A DNA stretch of 7,251 nt from Saprospiraceae bacterium (GTDB lineage: Bacteria; Bacteroidota; Bacteroidia; Chitinophagales; Saprospiraceae). The position numbers and the translations under genes are program-made. Of the stretch, positions 1-6,265 are shown piece after piece. The DNA lies in contig JAHDBO010000094.1 of assembly GCA_020630355.1 (NCBI GenBank), positions 1 to 7,251 of the forward strand, given 5' to 3'. The first letter of the stretch is position 1; each line of letters opens with the position of its first letter. The notes beneath the pieces are model-generated. The model was given only the letters and a program-made list of their open reading frames with translations. It was not told the origin of the DNA and did not search any database.

Positions 1-408
1 TTCTATTTGCCACACTTCCGTGTGAAAATGGATGCAATTCCTGGGCTACCGACCTATTTCGTTTTTACACCAAAATATACTACGGAAGAATATCGTAAGG
101 TACTTCGTGATAGTGGTGTAGAGATGTGGATGGAACCTGCTGACCCAACAGAACCGGATGGTCCCAAAAAATGGGAGACATTCGAATACGAGTTGGCTTG
201 TGCAGAGTTATGTGGTACAGGACATTACAGTATGAGAAAAGTGGTTCGCATAGTTGAGCCAGAGGAATATGAAGCTTGGTTGAAAACACAAGAGCCCAAC
301 TCTTATTATCTGACCAATGTAAGAGGCACGGACGAAGACCCATACAAAGGTCAGACTTTGGCAATTGAAAAAAGATTAGCAGAAGAGGCAGCAGCAGCTG
401 CTAAGTAA
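1..408 (+). CDS. coxB: Cytochrome c oxidase subunit II, C-terminal part (5' end outside window)
   Basis: Subunit II accepts electrons from cytochrome c or an equivalent donor on the periplasmic side through its binuclear CuA centre and passes them to heme a in subunit I. The frame is open from base 1, so the gene begins upstream; 135 residues are visible. The fragment opens with FYLPHFRVKMDAIPG, the conserved stretch that normally follows the first CuA histidine, which must lie just outside. The remaining CuA ligands are present in CAELCGTGHYSM (C-x3-C-x3-H-x2-M; Cys67, Glu69, Cys71, His75 and Met78 of the fragment, bases 199-234). A hydrophilic stretch of about 25 residues before the motif is longer than in proteobacterial forms. 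The protein ends in an alanine-rich Glu/Lys tail. The N-terminal membrane anchor, and any fused cytochrome c domain, cannot be judged. coxA follows after 104 bases, the standard subunit II-I order. The TTG at 7 is inside the domain and is not a start. Confidence 0.95.
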   Translation, partial: FYLPHFRVKMDAIPGLPTYFVFTPKYTTEEYRKVLRDSGVEMWMEPADPTEPDGPKKWETFEYELACAELCGTGHYSMRKVVRIVEPEEYEAWLKTQEPNSYYLTNVRGTDEDPYKGQTLAIEKRLAEEAAAAAK

Positions 409-411
409 TAT

Positions 412-431
412 GAAAGGTACATCCTTTTTTT
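412..431 (+). terminator. Weak terminator-like or attenuator hairpin after coxB
   Basis: Just after the coxB stop, AAAGG (413-417) can pair with CCTTT (423-427) across a five-base loop, with a possible G-U pair extending it, and seven T residues run through 425-431. The shape resembles an intrinsic terminator but the stem is only 5-6 pairs and A/T-rich. It may be a leaky attenuator between coxB and coxA or chance in AT-rich DNA. Further down the same gap, CCAATAA (456-462) and TTATTGG (486-492) form a second, long-loop inverted repeat before the coxA start. Confidence 0.25.
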
Positions 432-512
432 ACTAAAATAAAGAACATATTTATTCCAATAAGAAACCCGTATAGAAGTAATTATTTATTGGGATTTAAA
501 TAGAAATAAGAC

Positions 513-2357
513 ATGGCAAATTTTAGTTATTTAACAGAGGAAGAAAAATTGTTGGTATTGGAGGAGGGGCATGACCCTGATTTCCATGAGCACGAGCATG
601 GAGATAAGTACCAAACCAGTTTTATAACACACTATATCTTCAGTCAAGACCACAAGATGATTGCGAAGCAATTCTTGATCACTGGTATGTTTTGGGGATT
701 GATTGGTGGGTTAATGTCATTGGTGTTCCGTTTGCAACTAGGTTTTCCAGAAGAAAATATGGCTTGGTTAAAGCCAATCCTAGGAAAATGGATTACAGTC
801 AATGAAGGAGTAGGAACGCTTGACCCTGAATTTTACTATGCACTGGTAACGATGCACGGTACTATTCTGGTCTTTTTTGTATTGACAGCTGGTCTATCTG
901 GTACATTTAGTAACCTATTGATTCCGCTTCAATTAGGTGCACGTGATATGGCATCCCCCTTATTGAATATGTTGTCTTATTGGTTCTTTTTCTTGGCAGG
1001 TACTATCATGTTCGCTTCATTGTTCCTAAGTACAGGTCCTTTTTCTGGGGGGTGGACAGCTTACCCTCCTTTGAGTGCACTCCCACAAGCCATGTCGGGT
1101 TCAGGTGCAGGTATGACCATGTGGGTGCTTAGTTTGGTATTGTTCGTTGTATCTGTTCTACTAGGAGGCATCAATTATATTACAACTGTATTGAACCTAA
1201 GGACGAAAGGTATGACCATGTGGAGGATGCCTTTGACTATCTGGGCTTTCTTTGTAACGGCTATTATTGGTCTTTTGTCATTCCCAGTATTATTCTCTGC
1301 GATGTTATTGGTCATGTTTGATAGAGGATTAGGAACAAGTTTCTTTTTGAGTGATATATATATAGGTGGGCAAGCTTTGGAATACGTAGGAGGAAGCCCT
1401 GTTTTGTACCAGCATTTGTTCTGGTTCTTGGGTCACCCAGAAGTATATATTATCATTTTGCCAGCGATGGGATTGGTATCGGAAGTACTTTCTGTCAATG
1501 CTAGAAAACCAATTTTCGGCTACAAGGCGATGGTTTATTCTATCTTGGCCATTGCATTCTTGTCCTTTATTGTCTGGGCACACCACATGTTTATGTCAGG
1601 TGTAAACCCATTCATTTCAAATATCTTCGTCATCTTTACTTTGATTATCGCAGTACCATCTGCGGTTAAAGTATTCAACTGGATTGCAACATTATATGGA
1701 GGTAGTATCCGATTTACATCGGGAATGCTATTTGCGATAGGTTTCGTATCCCTATTTATATCTGGTGGTTTGACGGGTATTTTCCTAGGAAACTCTGCGA
1801 TTGATATCCAATTGCACGATACCTACTTCGTGGTAGCTCACTTTCATATTGTAATGGGAGTAGCAGCATTCTTTGGTATGTTTGCTGGAGTCTATCATTG
1901 GTTCCCTAAGATGTTTGGAAGATTAATGAACTCTACACTAGGAAAAATACATTTTTGGGGTACTTTGATAGGAGCTTATGCGATTTTCTGGCCAATGCAC
2001 TATATCGGTATGGCTGGTGTTCCAAGAAGATATTATTCTTTCACGACTTTCGATGCTTTCGACCACTTTGGTTCAATCAACCAGTTTATTACGGTTGCGG
2101 CAATTATCGTATTTGTGGTACAGATTGTATTCATAGTCAATTTCTTCTACAGCATCTGGTATGGTAAGAAATCTTCTATCAACCCTTGGAATGCAAGTAC
2201 ATTAGAATGGACAACCCCGGTTGACCCTGGCCACGGTAACTGGCCTGGAGCAATACCAGTAGTTCATCGTTGGGCATACGATTATGGTAAAGACGGTAAA
2301 GATATGATTGCTCAGACAACGCCTGTGCAAGAATGGGAGAGCGAAGCTGATCATTAG
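513..2357 (+). CDS. coxA: Cytochrome c oxidase subunit I (aa3-type, A1 family)
   Basis: Catalytic subunit of the heme-copper oxidase: reduces O2 to water and pumps protons across the cytoplasmic membrane. It has 614 residues and many hydrophobic helices (about 12 expected for the family). The ligands are visible: His115 and His445 for low-spin heme a, His443 for heme a3, and His308, His357 and His358 for CuB. HPEVY (308-312) supplies both Glu310 of the D-channel and Tyr312 of the His-Tyr cross-link, which marks an A1-type enzyme. The D-channel entry set Asn134-Asp145-Asn152 has the same spacing as in the Rhodobacter enzyme. The K-channel lysine is Lys386, with Ser383 where Thr is usual. His435-Asp436 and Arg505-Arg506 match the Mg/propionate region. 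The protein is longer than proteobacterial forms because of an acidic, His-rich N-terminus (residues 18-30) and a hydrophilic C-terminal tail. The ATG at 513 is preceded by A-rich sequence without a Shine-Dalgarno motif. Confidence 0.98.
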   Translation: MANFSYLTEEEKLLVLEEGHDPDFHEHEHGDKYQTSFITHYIFSQDHKMIAKQFLITGMFWGLIGGLMSLVFRLQLGFPEENMAWLKPILGKWITVNEGVGTLDPEFYYALVTMHGTILVFFVLTAGLSGTFSNLLIPLQLGARDMASPLLNMLSYWFFFLAGTIMFASLFLSTGPFSGGWTAYPPLSALPQAMSGSGAGMTMWVLSLVLFVVSVLLGGINYITTVLNLRTKGMTMWRMPLTIWAFFVTAIIGLLSFPVLFSAMLLVMFDRGLGTSFFLSDIYIGGQALEYVGGSPVLYQHLFWFLGHPEVYIIILPAMGLVSEVLSVNARKPIFGYKAMVYSILAIAFLSFIVWAHHMFMSGVNPFISNIFVIFTLIIAVPSAVKVFNWIATLYGGSIRFTSGMLFAIGFVSLFISGGLTGIFLGNSAIDIQLHDTYFVVAHFHIVMGVAAFFGMFAGVYHWFPKMFGRLMNSTLGKIHFWGTLIGAYAIFWPMHYIGMAGVPRRYYSFTTFDAFDHFGSINQFITVAAIIVFVVQIVFIVNFFYSIWYGKKSSINPWNASTLEWTTPVDPGHGNWPGAIPVVHRWAYDYGKDGKDMIAQTTPVQEWESEADH

Positions 2358-2427
2358 CATTAGATTTCAGGATAGTGTTTTAGAGAATAATATTGATTAA
2401 ATGCCTTTTGGCAAATAATGATATAAA

Positions 2428-3309
2428 GTGGAGAAAGTACAGAGTAGGAGCATATTGAGTCAAAAAGTCAAGGACTATCAGCTTTTATTCAAATTTAGGT
2501 TGTCTTTATTGGTGGTTTTTTCATCTGTGATGACCTATTTGTTGGTAGCGGAGTCTTTACTTTGGGAACATTTAGTACTGCTTAGTGTAGGAGGATTCCT
2601 AGTAACAGGTGCGGCGAATGCGCTGAACCAAGTCCTTGAAAAGGACTTTGACAAAATGATGCAAAGAACAGCTGACCGGCCGTTAGCAACTGGTAGAATG
2701 ACTGTTTATGAAGCTGTCTTTTTGGCAGGGGTAATGAGCGTGATAGGCACAAGTCTGTTAGCACTGCTCAATCCATTAACAGCTTTGTTCGGAGCTATCT
2801 CACTGTTGTTATATGCCTTTGTCTATACGCCACTAAAGAGGGTTTCGCCCATTGCAGTAATCGTAGGGGCAATACCAGGAGCTTTGCCGACCTTGATTGG
2901 TTGTGTAGCGTACGAAGGAACATTGACTGCTTTAGCTATTGTTTTGTTTGGTATCCAGTTCTTCTGGCAGTTCCCTCACTTCTGGGCAATAGCATGGCTC
3001 GGACATGAGGATTACACCAAGGCAGGTTATTATTTATTGCCATCTTCCAATGGTGAAAGAAACAATCAAGTGGGAATGCAGTCTTTTATCTATGGGATTA
3101 TGCTGCTGCCACTCGGTTTACTACCTTATTGGATGGGAATAAGTGGATTGGTTTCAGCTATTTTAGTAAGCATAGTAGGTATATATTATGTTGCTTTATG
3201 CTGGCGGTTATATAAAGAATGTACAGATGCTGCTGCTAAACAATTGATGTTCGCATCTTTTTTCTATTTGCCAGTAGTATTGATACTTTTTTTGATAGAT
3301 AAAATATAA
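2428..3309 (+). CDS. cyoE: Protoheme IX farnesyltransferase (heme O synthase)
   Basis: Membrane prenyltransferase of the UbiA superfamily that attaches a farnesyl group to heme B to give heme O, the precursor of the heme A used by CoxA. It has 293 residues, the usual length, and multiple hydrophobic helices. The first prenyl-diphosphate/Mg motif is NQVLEKDFDKMMQRTADRP (67-85). It has Glu71 where E. coli CyoE has the first Asp, while Asp73 and Asp75 are kept. The second conserved region is YTPLKR (133-138) followed by GAIPGALPTLIG, and WQFPHFWAIA (180-189) with Asp195-Tyr196 also fits the family. The start is GTG: it begins the family-typical N-terminus (KVKDYQLLFKFRLS), the nearby in-frame ATG at 2401 is stopped by a TAA at 2416, and the next in-frame ATG at 2538 would remove the first helix. 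The gene lies 70 bases after coxA, among the structural genes. The heme A synthase gene ctaA is not in the window. Confidence 0.95.
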   Translation: MEKVQSRSILSQKVKDYQLLFKFRLSLLVVFSSVMTYLLVAESLLWEHLVLLSVGGFLVTGAANALNQVLEKDFDKMMQRTADRPLATGRMTVYEAVFLAGVMSVIGTSLLALLNPLTALFGAISLLLYAFVYTPLKRVSPIAVIVGAIPGALPTLIGCVAYEGTLTALAIVLFGIQFFWQFPHFWAIAWLGHEDYTKAGYYLLPSSNGERNNQVGMQSFIYGIMLLPLGLLPYWMGISGLVSAILVSIVGIYYVALCWRLYKECTDAAAKQLMFASFFYLPVVLILFLIDKI

Positions 3310-3350
3310 ACGGCTGATAAGACAGTCTCATTTTTATTGAATTTGAAGAT

Positions 3351-3929
3351 ATGACAGGCGCAGTGGAAAAAGAATATAGACAAAATAAAATCCATCCGCA
3401 GAAGTTTTTGCTTTGGGCTGGGTTGGCTAGTATTTTTATGATGTTCGCAGCCTTTACGAGTGCGTATATCGTGAGGCAAGCGGCTGGGAATTGGTTGGAA
3501 TTTAGGTTGCCAGATGTGTTTTTTTACAGCACAGGAGTCATTATTCTAAGTTCTTTGGTTTTACACGGCAGTTATATAGCATTTCTAAAGGGAAATGCAA
3601 CATTGTACAAAAGTTTGATGGTGACGGCATTCTTGCTAGGATTTGCATTTATAATATTGCAATATCAAGGCTGGGAAGCCTTACAACAAATCGGAGTAGA
3701 GTTGACAGGGAATCCAGCAGGTTCATTTATTTACGTGATTTCTGGGGTTCATGCGGCACACGTGCTAGGAGGAATTGGGGTGTTGGCTGTTGCATTGATA
3801 CATGCGTTCGGTTTACCTCATAAGGTGACACCAAAACGAAAACTTCGATTCGAATTAACCTTAACTTACTGGCATTTCGTTGATTTGCTCTGGGTTTACT
3901 TGATTGTATTTTTTGTGCTACAAGCATAA
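3351..3929 (+). CDS. coxC: Cytochrome c oxidase subunit III, short paralogue
   Basis: Subunit III of the heme-copper oxidase: it carries no redox centre, and in studied enzymes it stabilises subunit I and keeps proton uptake through the D-channel from failing. It has 192 residues with five predicted membrane helices (about 18-42, 56-79, 86-106, 123-154 and 171-191), matching bacterial forms that lack the first two helices of the mitochondrial protein. Family signs are QGWEAL (106-111), SGVHAAHVLGG (131-141, paired histidines) and WHFVDLLWVYL (174-184). The loop between helices 3 and 4 is short (about 16 residues), in contrast to the next gene. The ATG at 3351 directly gives the typical basic N-terminus (QNKIHPQKFLLW). 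It lies 41 bases after cyoE and precedes a second subunit III gene, an arrangement I recall from other Bacteroidota. Whether both copies join the same complex cannot be told from sequence. Confidence 0.93.
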   Translation: MTGAVEKEYRQNKIHPQKFLLWAGLASIFMMFAAFTSAYIVRQAAGNWLEFRLPDVFFYSTGVIILSSLVLHGSYIAFLKGNATLYKSLMVTAFLLGFAFIILQYQGWEALQQIGVELTGNPAGSFIYVISGVHAAHVLGGIGVLAVALIHAFGLPHKVTPKRKLRFELTLTYWHFVDLLWVYLIVFFVLQA

Positions 3930-3971
3930 TCGCTAGCGACAAGGTTTTTTAACAGAAATCCTTGTGACAAG
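3930..3971 (+). repeat. Nested inverted repeats between the two coxC genes
   Basis: Immediately after the coxC stop lies a perfect 10-base palindrome, TCGCTAGCGA (3930-3939). It runs into a hairpin in which ACAAGG (3939-3944) pairs with CCTTGT (3960-3965); past one T-T mismatch, T-rich 3946-3950 pairs with 3954-3958 around a three-base loop. The right arm also starts a second dyad, CTTGTgACAAG (3961-3971), so the two folds exclude each other. No T-run follows, so this is not a standard terminator. It may act in mRNA processing or stability, or bind a protein; the role is unknown. Confidence 0.5.
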
Positions 3972-4035
3972 AAGAAAAATGGTTGAATGGATCTTTATTC
4001 ATTCTTCAATATTAATTACTAATTATATTCAAACA

Positions 4036-4992
4036 ATGGCAGCTACAGACGAATTAGTTGTTTTAGAAGAAGAAAAGCAAGAAGACTTATGGTCGGGTGG
4101 TCAACGACCATTCAAGGCAAGCTATGGGAAACTGATGATGTGGTACTTCTTGTTGTCGGATGCATTTACATTCGCAGGCTTTTTGATTGCTTATGGTGCT
4201 TTGCGTTTTAGTAGTCCGACTTGGCCTGTTCCAGATTTTGTATTTCAGACGGCACCATTTGGCTTACACGGTCTTCCCTTGATTTTCGTAACCTTCATGT
4301 CATTCTTATTGATTTTGTCTTCAGTGACAATGGTAAGGGCCGTACAAGAAGGTCAGCGTTACAATAAGAGAGGCGTTATCTTCTGGATGTTGTTGACAAT
4401 CATTGGTGGAGCTGGATTCTTGGGCTGTCAAGCTTGGGAATGGAACAATCTGATAGGAACTGAAGGTATGACCGTTTGGACGAACCCGTTCTCTGCACAT
4501 ACAGAAGAAGGGACCTATCTGAAAAATGAGGATTTAGCAGCTATCCCTGCTTTGACTAAAAAAGATGATGGTCATGGTGGTGTTTACTTTGAAGATGCTA
4601 GAGGGAATCATTATTATGAAAAAATTGACCACTACGGTACAAGTTTCGCAAAGGATGAAAAGCTGAAATCTTTCAAAGCTGGTGACCCATACTTGATTAC
4701 CTATCATCATGGAGAGTACCAATATGGAGCTTATAAAGATACAGCAGGTAATCTCAAAATGGAATCTTATGGTCCAAAGGGTTTCGGGGCGTTGTTCTTC
4801 ATCATCACTGGCTTCCACGGCTTCCACGTATTCTCTGGTGTGGCTTTCTTGCTCATTATTTTAATCAATGTAGCAAGTGGCTTGTATGAGAAGAGAAAGA
4901 ACGAATACGAGATGGTCGAAAAGATCGGCTTATACTGGCACTTTGTCGATTTGGTATGGGTATTTGTATTCTTAGCGTTTTACTTGTTGTAG
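4036..4992 (+). CDS. coxC: Cytochrome c oxidase subunit III, long paralogue with large loop insertion
   Basis: A second subunit III protein of the heme-copper oxidase, 318 residues from the chosen start. Five helices are predicted (about 30-57, 78-103, 113-141, 249-275 and 291-316). Family signs are YGKLMMWYFLLSDAFTF (30-46), QAWEW (132-136), TGFHGFHVFSG (258-268) and WHFVDLVWVFVF near the end. Between helices 3 and 4 is a hydrophilic segment of about 107 residues (142-248) where the preceding paralogue and mitochondrial subunit III have about 15. Basic residues flank the 2-3 and 4-5 loops, which places this insertion on the periplasmic side by the positive-inside rule. The frame is open further upstream to a GTG at 3964 and an ATG at 3979. 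I chose the ATG at 4036 because MAATDELVV followed by an acidic stretch and WSGGQRPF resembles homologues, while the upstream extension looks non-family and its GTG lies inside a hairpin. Confidence 0.93.
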   Translation: MAATDELVVLEEEKQEDLWSGGQRPFKASYGKLMMWYFLLSDAFTFAGFLIAYGALRFSSPTWPVPDFVFQTAPFGLHGLPLIFVTFMSFLLILSSVTMVRAVQEGQRYNKRGVIFWMLLTIIGGAGFLGCQAWEWNNLIGTEGMTVWTNPFSAHTEEGTYLKNEDLAAIPALTKKDDGHGGVYFEDARGNHYYEKIDHYGTSFAKDEKLKSFKAGDPYLITYHHGEYQYGAYKDTAGNLKMESYGPKGFGALFFIITGFHGFHVFSGVAFLLIILINVASGLYEKRKNEYEMVEKIGLYWHFVDLVWVFVFLAFYLL

Positions 4993-5008
4993 TACATTGC
5001 CTTGTACT
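4991..5008 (+). repeat. Stem-loop overlapping the stop codon of the long coxC
   Basis: AGTACA (4991-4996) pairs perfectly with TGTACT (5003-5008) around the loop TTGCCT, starting within the TAG stop codon. No T-run follows; the next bases are a repeated TCTATTA-type sequence and an A-rich stretch before coxD. A termination role is unlikely. A small mRNA end-structure or chance are both possible. Confidence 0.35.
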
Positions 5009-5041
5009 CTATTATCTATTATCTAAAATCTAGAAAAGAAA

Positions 5042-5476
5042 ATGGGACACGATTATAATAAAGCGAAGAAATTAGTATTTCGTGGAATGTGGTTACTGGC
5101 TGCTGTAACTTTAGTCGAGGTGGCGGTATCTTTATTTGGAAAAGGGCACCTAGGAATCAATCCAGAAGGAATCGGATTCGAAATGTTCGGTACTTTTGTT
5201 AATCCAATTTTAATTTTAGTCGGTCTAGCATTGATTGTACTATCTATTTATAAAGCATACTTCATTATATATGAATTTATGCACATGGGACACGAGGTAC
5301 GTGGTTTGCGGATGAGTGTATTATTGCCAGTATTATTATTAGTGTGGGCAGTGATTGCTTTTTTCCAAGAAGGAAATTCTTGGGAAGAACGCCGTTCTCA
5401 AATCAATGATTTCAATCAAATCAAAGTAGAGGATGTAAGACAAGCCCCTCCTAGTAATAACGGAGGTACGAAATAA
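5042..5476 (+). CDS. coxD: Cytochrome c oxidase subunit IV (prokaryotic COX4 family)
   Basis: Small accessory membrane subunit of bacterial caa3/aa3-type oxidases, thought to stabilise the subunit I-III core; it binds no cofactor. It has 144 residues with three helices (about 14-32, 52-77 and 90-109). The recognisable block is IYKAYFIIYEFMHMGHEVRG (69-88), followed by a Leu/Val-rich helix and AFFQEGNSW (106-114), which matches the prokaryotic subunit IV family well. The hydrophilic C-terminal tail (115-144) is weakly conserved by eye. The ATG at 5042 follows an A-rich AGAAAAGAAA run with no Shine-Dalgarno motif. It is the last gene before a strong terminator, so it probably closes the structural transcript. 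Confidence 0.9.
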   Translation: MGHDYNKAKKLVFRGMWLLAAVTLVEVAVSLFGKGHLGINPEGIGFEMFGTFVNPILILVGLALIVLSIYKAYFIIYEFMHMGHEVRGLRMSVLLPVLLLVWAVIAFFQEGNSWEERRSQINDFNQIKVEDVRQAPPSNNGGTK

Positions 5477-5485
5477 AAATAAATT

Positions 5486-5515
5486 AAAGCGGGGCTGTAA
5501 AGACCCGCTTTTTTT
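5486..5515 (+). terminator. Intrinsic terminator after coxD
   Basis: AAAGCGGG (5486-5493) pairs perfectly with CCCGCTTT (5504-5511) around a ten-base loop. The G/C-rich core is followed by an unbroken T-run through 5515. It starts 10 bases after the coxD stop and is the strongest terminator in the window, so transcription of the structural cox genes most likely ends here. Confidence 0.9.
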
Positions 5516-5552
5516 ATAGGAATGATTTTCAACACAAGTACTATCAATTTGT

Positions 5553-5577
5553 TATAATAGTAAATCAGTAAGAGGGG
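5553..5577 (+). promoter_or_regulatory. Possible promoter -10 and ribosome binding site for the sco unit
   Basis: Between the terminator and sco lies TATAAT (5553-5558), identical to the sigma-70 -10 consensus, but no convincing -35 stands at the right distance. The Bacteroidota-type -7 element (TAnnTTTG) is only approximated, by TATCAATTTG at 5542-5551. GAGGGG (5572-5577), seven bases before the sco ATG, is a good Shine-Dalgarno match and is stronger than anything before the other genes here. A separate start of transcription is expected after the terminator, but the exact elements are uncertain. Confidence 0.3.
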
Positions 5578-5584
5578 ATAGCGT

Positions 5585-6265
5585 ATGACACAAAAAAGTA
5601 AGAAGAATAGGATTTTAAGTATACTAGCACTAATACTTTTTATCATAGTTTTGCCGCTAGGTTCTTGGTATTATTTAAATTCTGGTCTGAATTATTATAA
5701 GAAATTAATGGGCGAATTGAAGGATTATGGCGAACTGCCAGCCTTTACACTCACCAACCAAAATGGCCAGGTCTTTACAAAAGCCGATTTGAAAGGCAAG
5801 GTGGTCATCGCTGACTTTTTCTTTACGCACTGCCCGACGATTTGCCCTAAGATGACAAGCCAAATGAAACGGCTGTATGAACAGTTTGACGATAGAGCAG
5901 ACATCGTTTTTCTATCTCATACCGTTGACCCTAAACGAGATTCGGTATCCGTACTTCAAGCCTATATGCAGGCACATGAGATTCCTTTAGATGACCAATG
6001 GTATTTCCTGACAGGGAACCAAGATTCTATTTTTGCACTAGCACGAAAAGGCTATCAATTACCTACTGATGAAGGAGCGGCAGGAGATGGAGAAGACTTT
6101 CTGCATAGTCCTTACTTTGCATTACTGGATACGACATTGACGATAAGGAATTATTACGATGGTACGGACTCCACAAGAGTCAACCGCTTAGTGGAGCACA
6201 TTGCCATGTTAATGCCAAGAGACCCTAAGAAAGAAATCAAATACAAACCGGAAATAGAGAAATAA
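5585..6265 (+). CDS. sco: SCO1/SenC-family copper chaperone for cytochrome c oxidase assembly
   Basis: Membrane-anchored, thioredoxin-fold protein that delivers copper to, or reduces the cysteines of, the CuA site of subunit II. It has 226 residues. A single N-terminal helix (about 10-31) follows a Lys/Arg-rich start, which places the domain in the periplasm as an anchored rather than released protein. The copper site is complete: THCPTICPKM gives Cys83 and Cys87 (C-x3-C), and FLHSPYFALLD gives His174. VDPKRDS (114-120) is the other typical family block. The acidic, glycine-rich loop just before the histidine (TDEGAAGDGED, 161-171) fits the variable loop seen there in the family. The gene stands after a strong terminator and has its own Shine-Dalgarno-like site. 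Its stop overlaps the next start (TAATG), which suggests translational coupling. Its place beside the CuA subunit operon supports a role in oxidase assembly rather than in general redox. Confidence 0.95.
   Translation: MTQKSKKNRILSILALILFIIVLPLGSWYYLNSGLNYYKKLMGELKDYGELPAFTLTNQNGQVFTKADLKGKVVIADFFFTHCPTICPKMTSQMKRLYEQFDDRADIVFLSHTVDPKRDSVSVLQAYMQAHEIPLDDQWYFLTGNQDSIFALARKGYQLPTDEGAAGDGEDFLHSPYFALLDTTLTIRNYYDGTDSTRVNRLVEHIAMLMPRDPKKEIKYKPEIEK

Noticed and set aside
7..9. TTG as a start codon for the first gene
   Set aside because: The codons before it (Phe-Tyr) belong to the same conserved subunit II block, so the reading frame continues upstream of the window.
1329..1586. Minus-strand open frame inside coxA
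   Set aside because: It lies wholly antisense to the HPEVY and His-His catalytic region of coxA, so it is explained as a by-product of that gene's codons.
2353..2364. CATTAGCATTAG tandem 6-mer at the coxA stop
   Set aside because: Two copies of a 6-mer in AT-rich DNA are readily explained by chance.
2402..2413. TGCC-TTTT-GGCA stem-loop before cyoE
   Set aside because: There are only four pairs and no T-run follows; it is too short to support a role.
3964..4035. GTG at 3964 or ATG at 3979 as the start of the long coxC
   Set aside because: The added residues do not resemble subunit III N-termini, the GTG lies in the right arm of a hairpin, and the ATG at 4036 gives a family-like start.
5416..5646. 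Minus-strand open frame across the coxD-sco gap
   Set aside because: It runs through the terminator and into two well-supported genes, and its translation has low-complexity composition with no recognisable motif.
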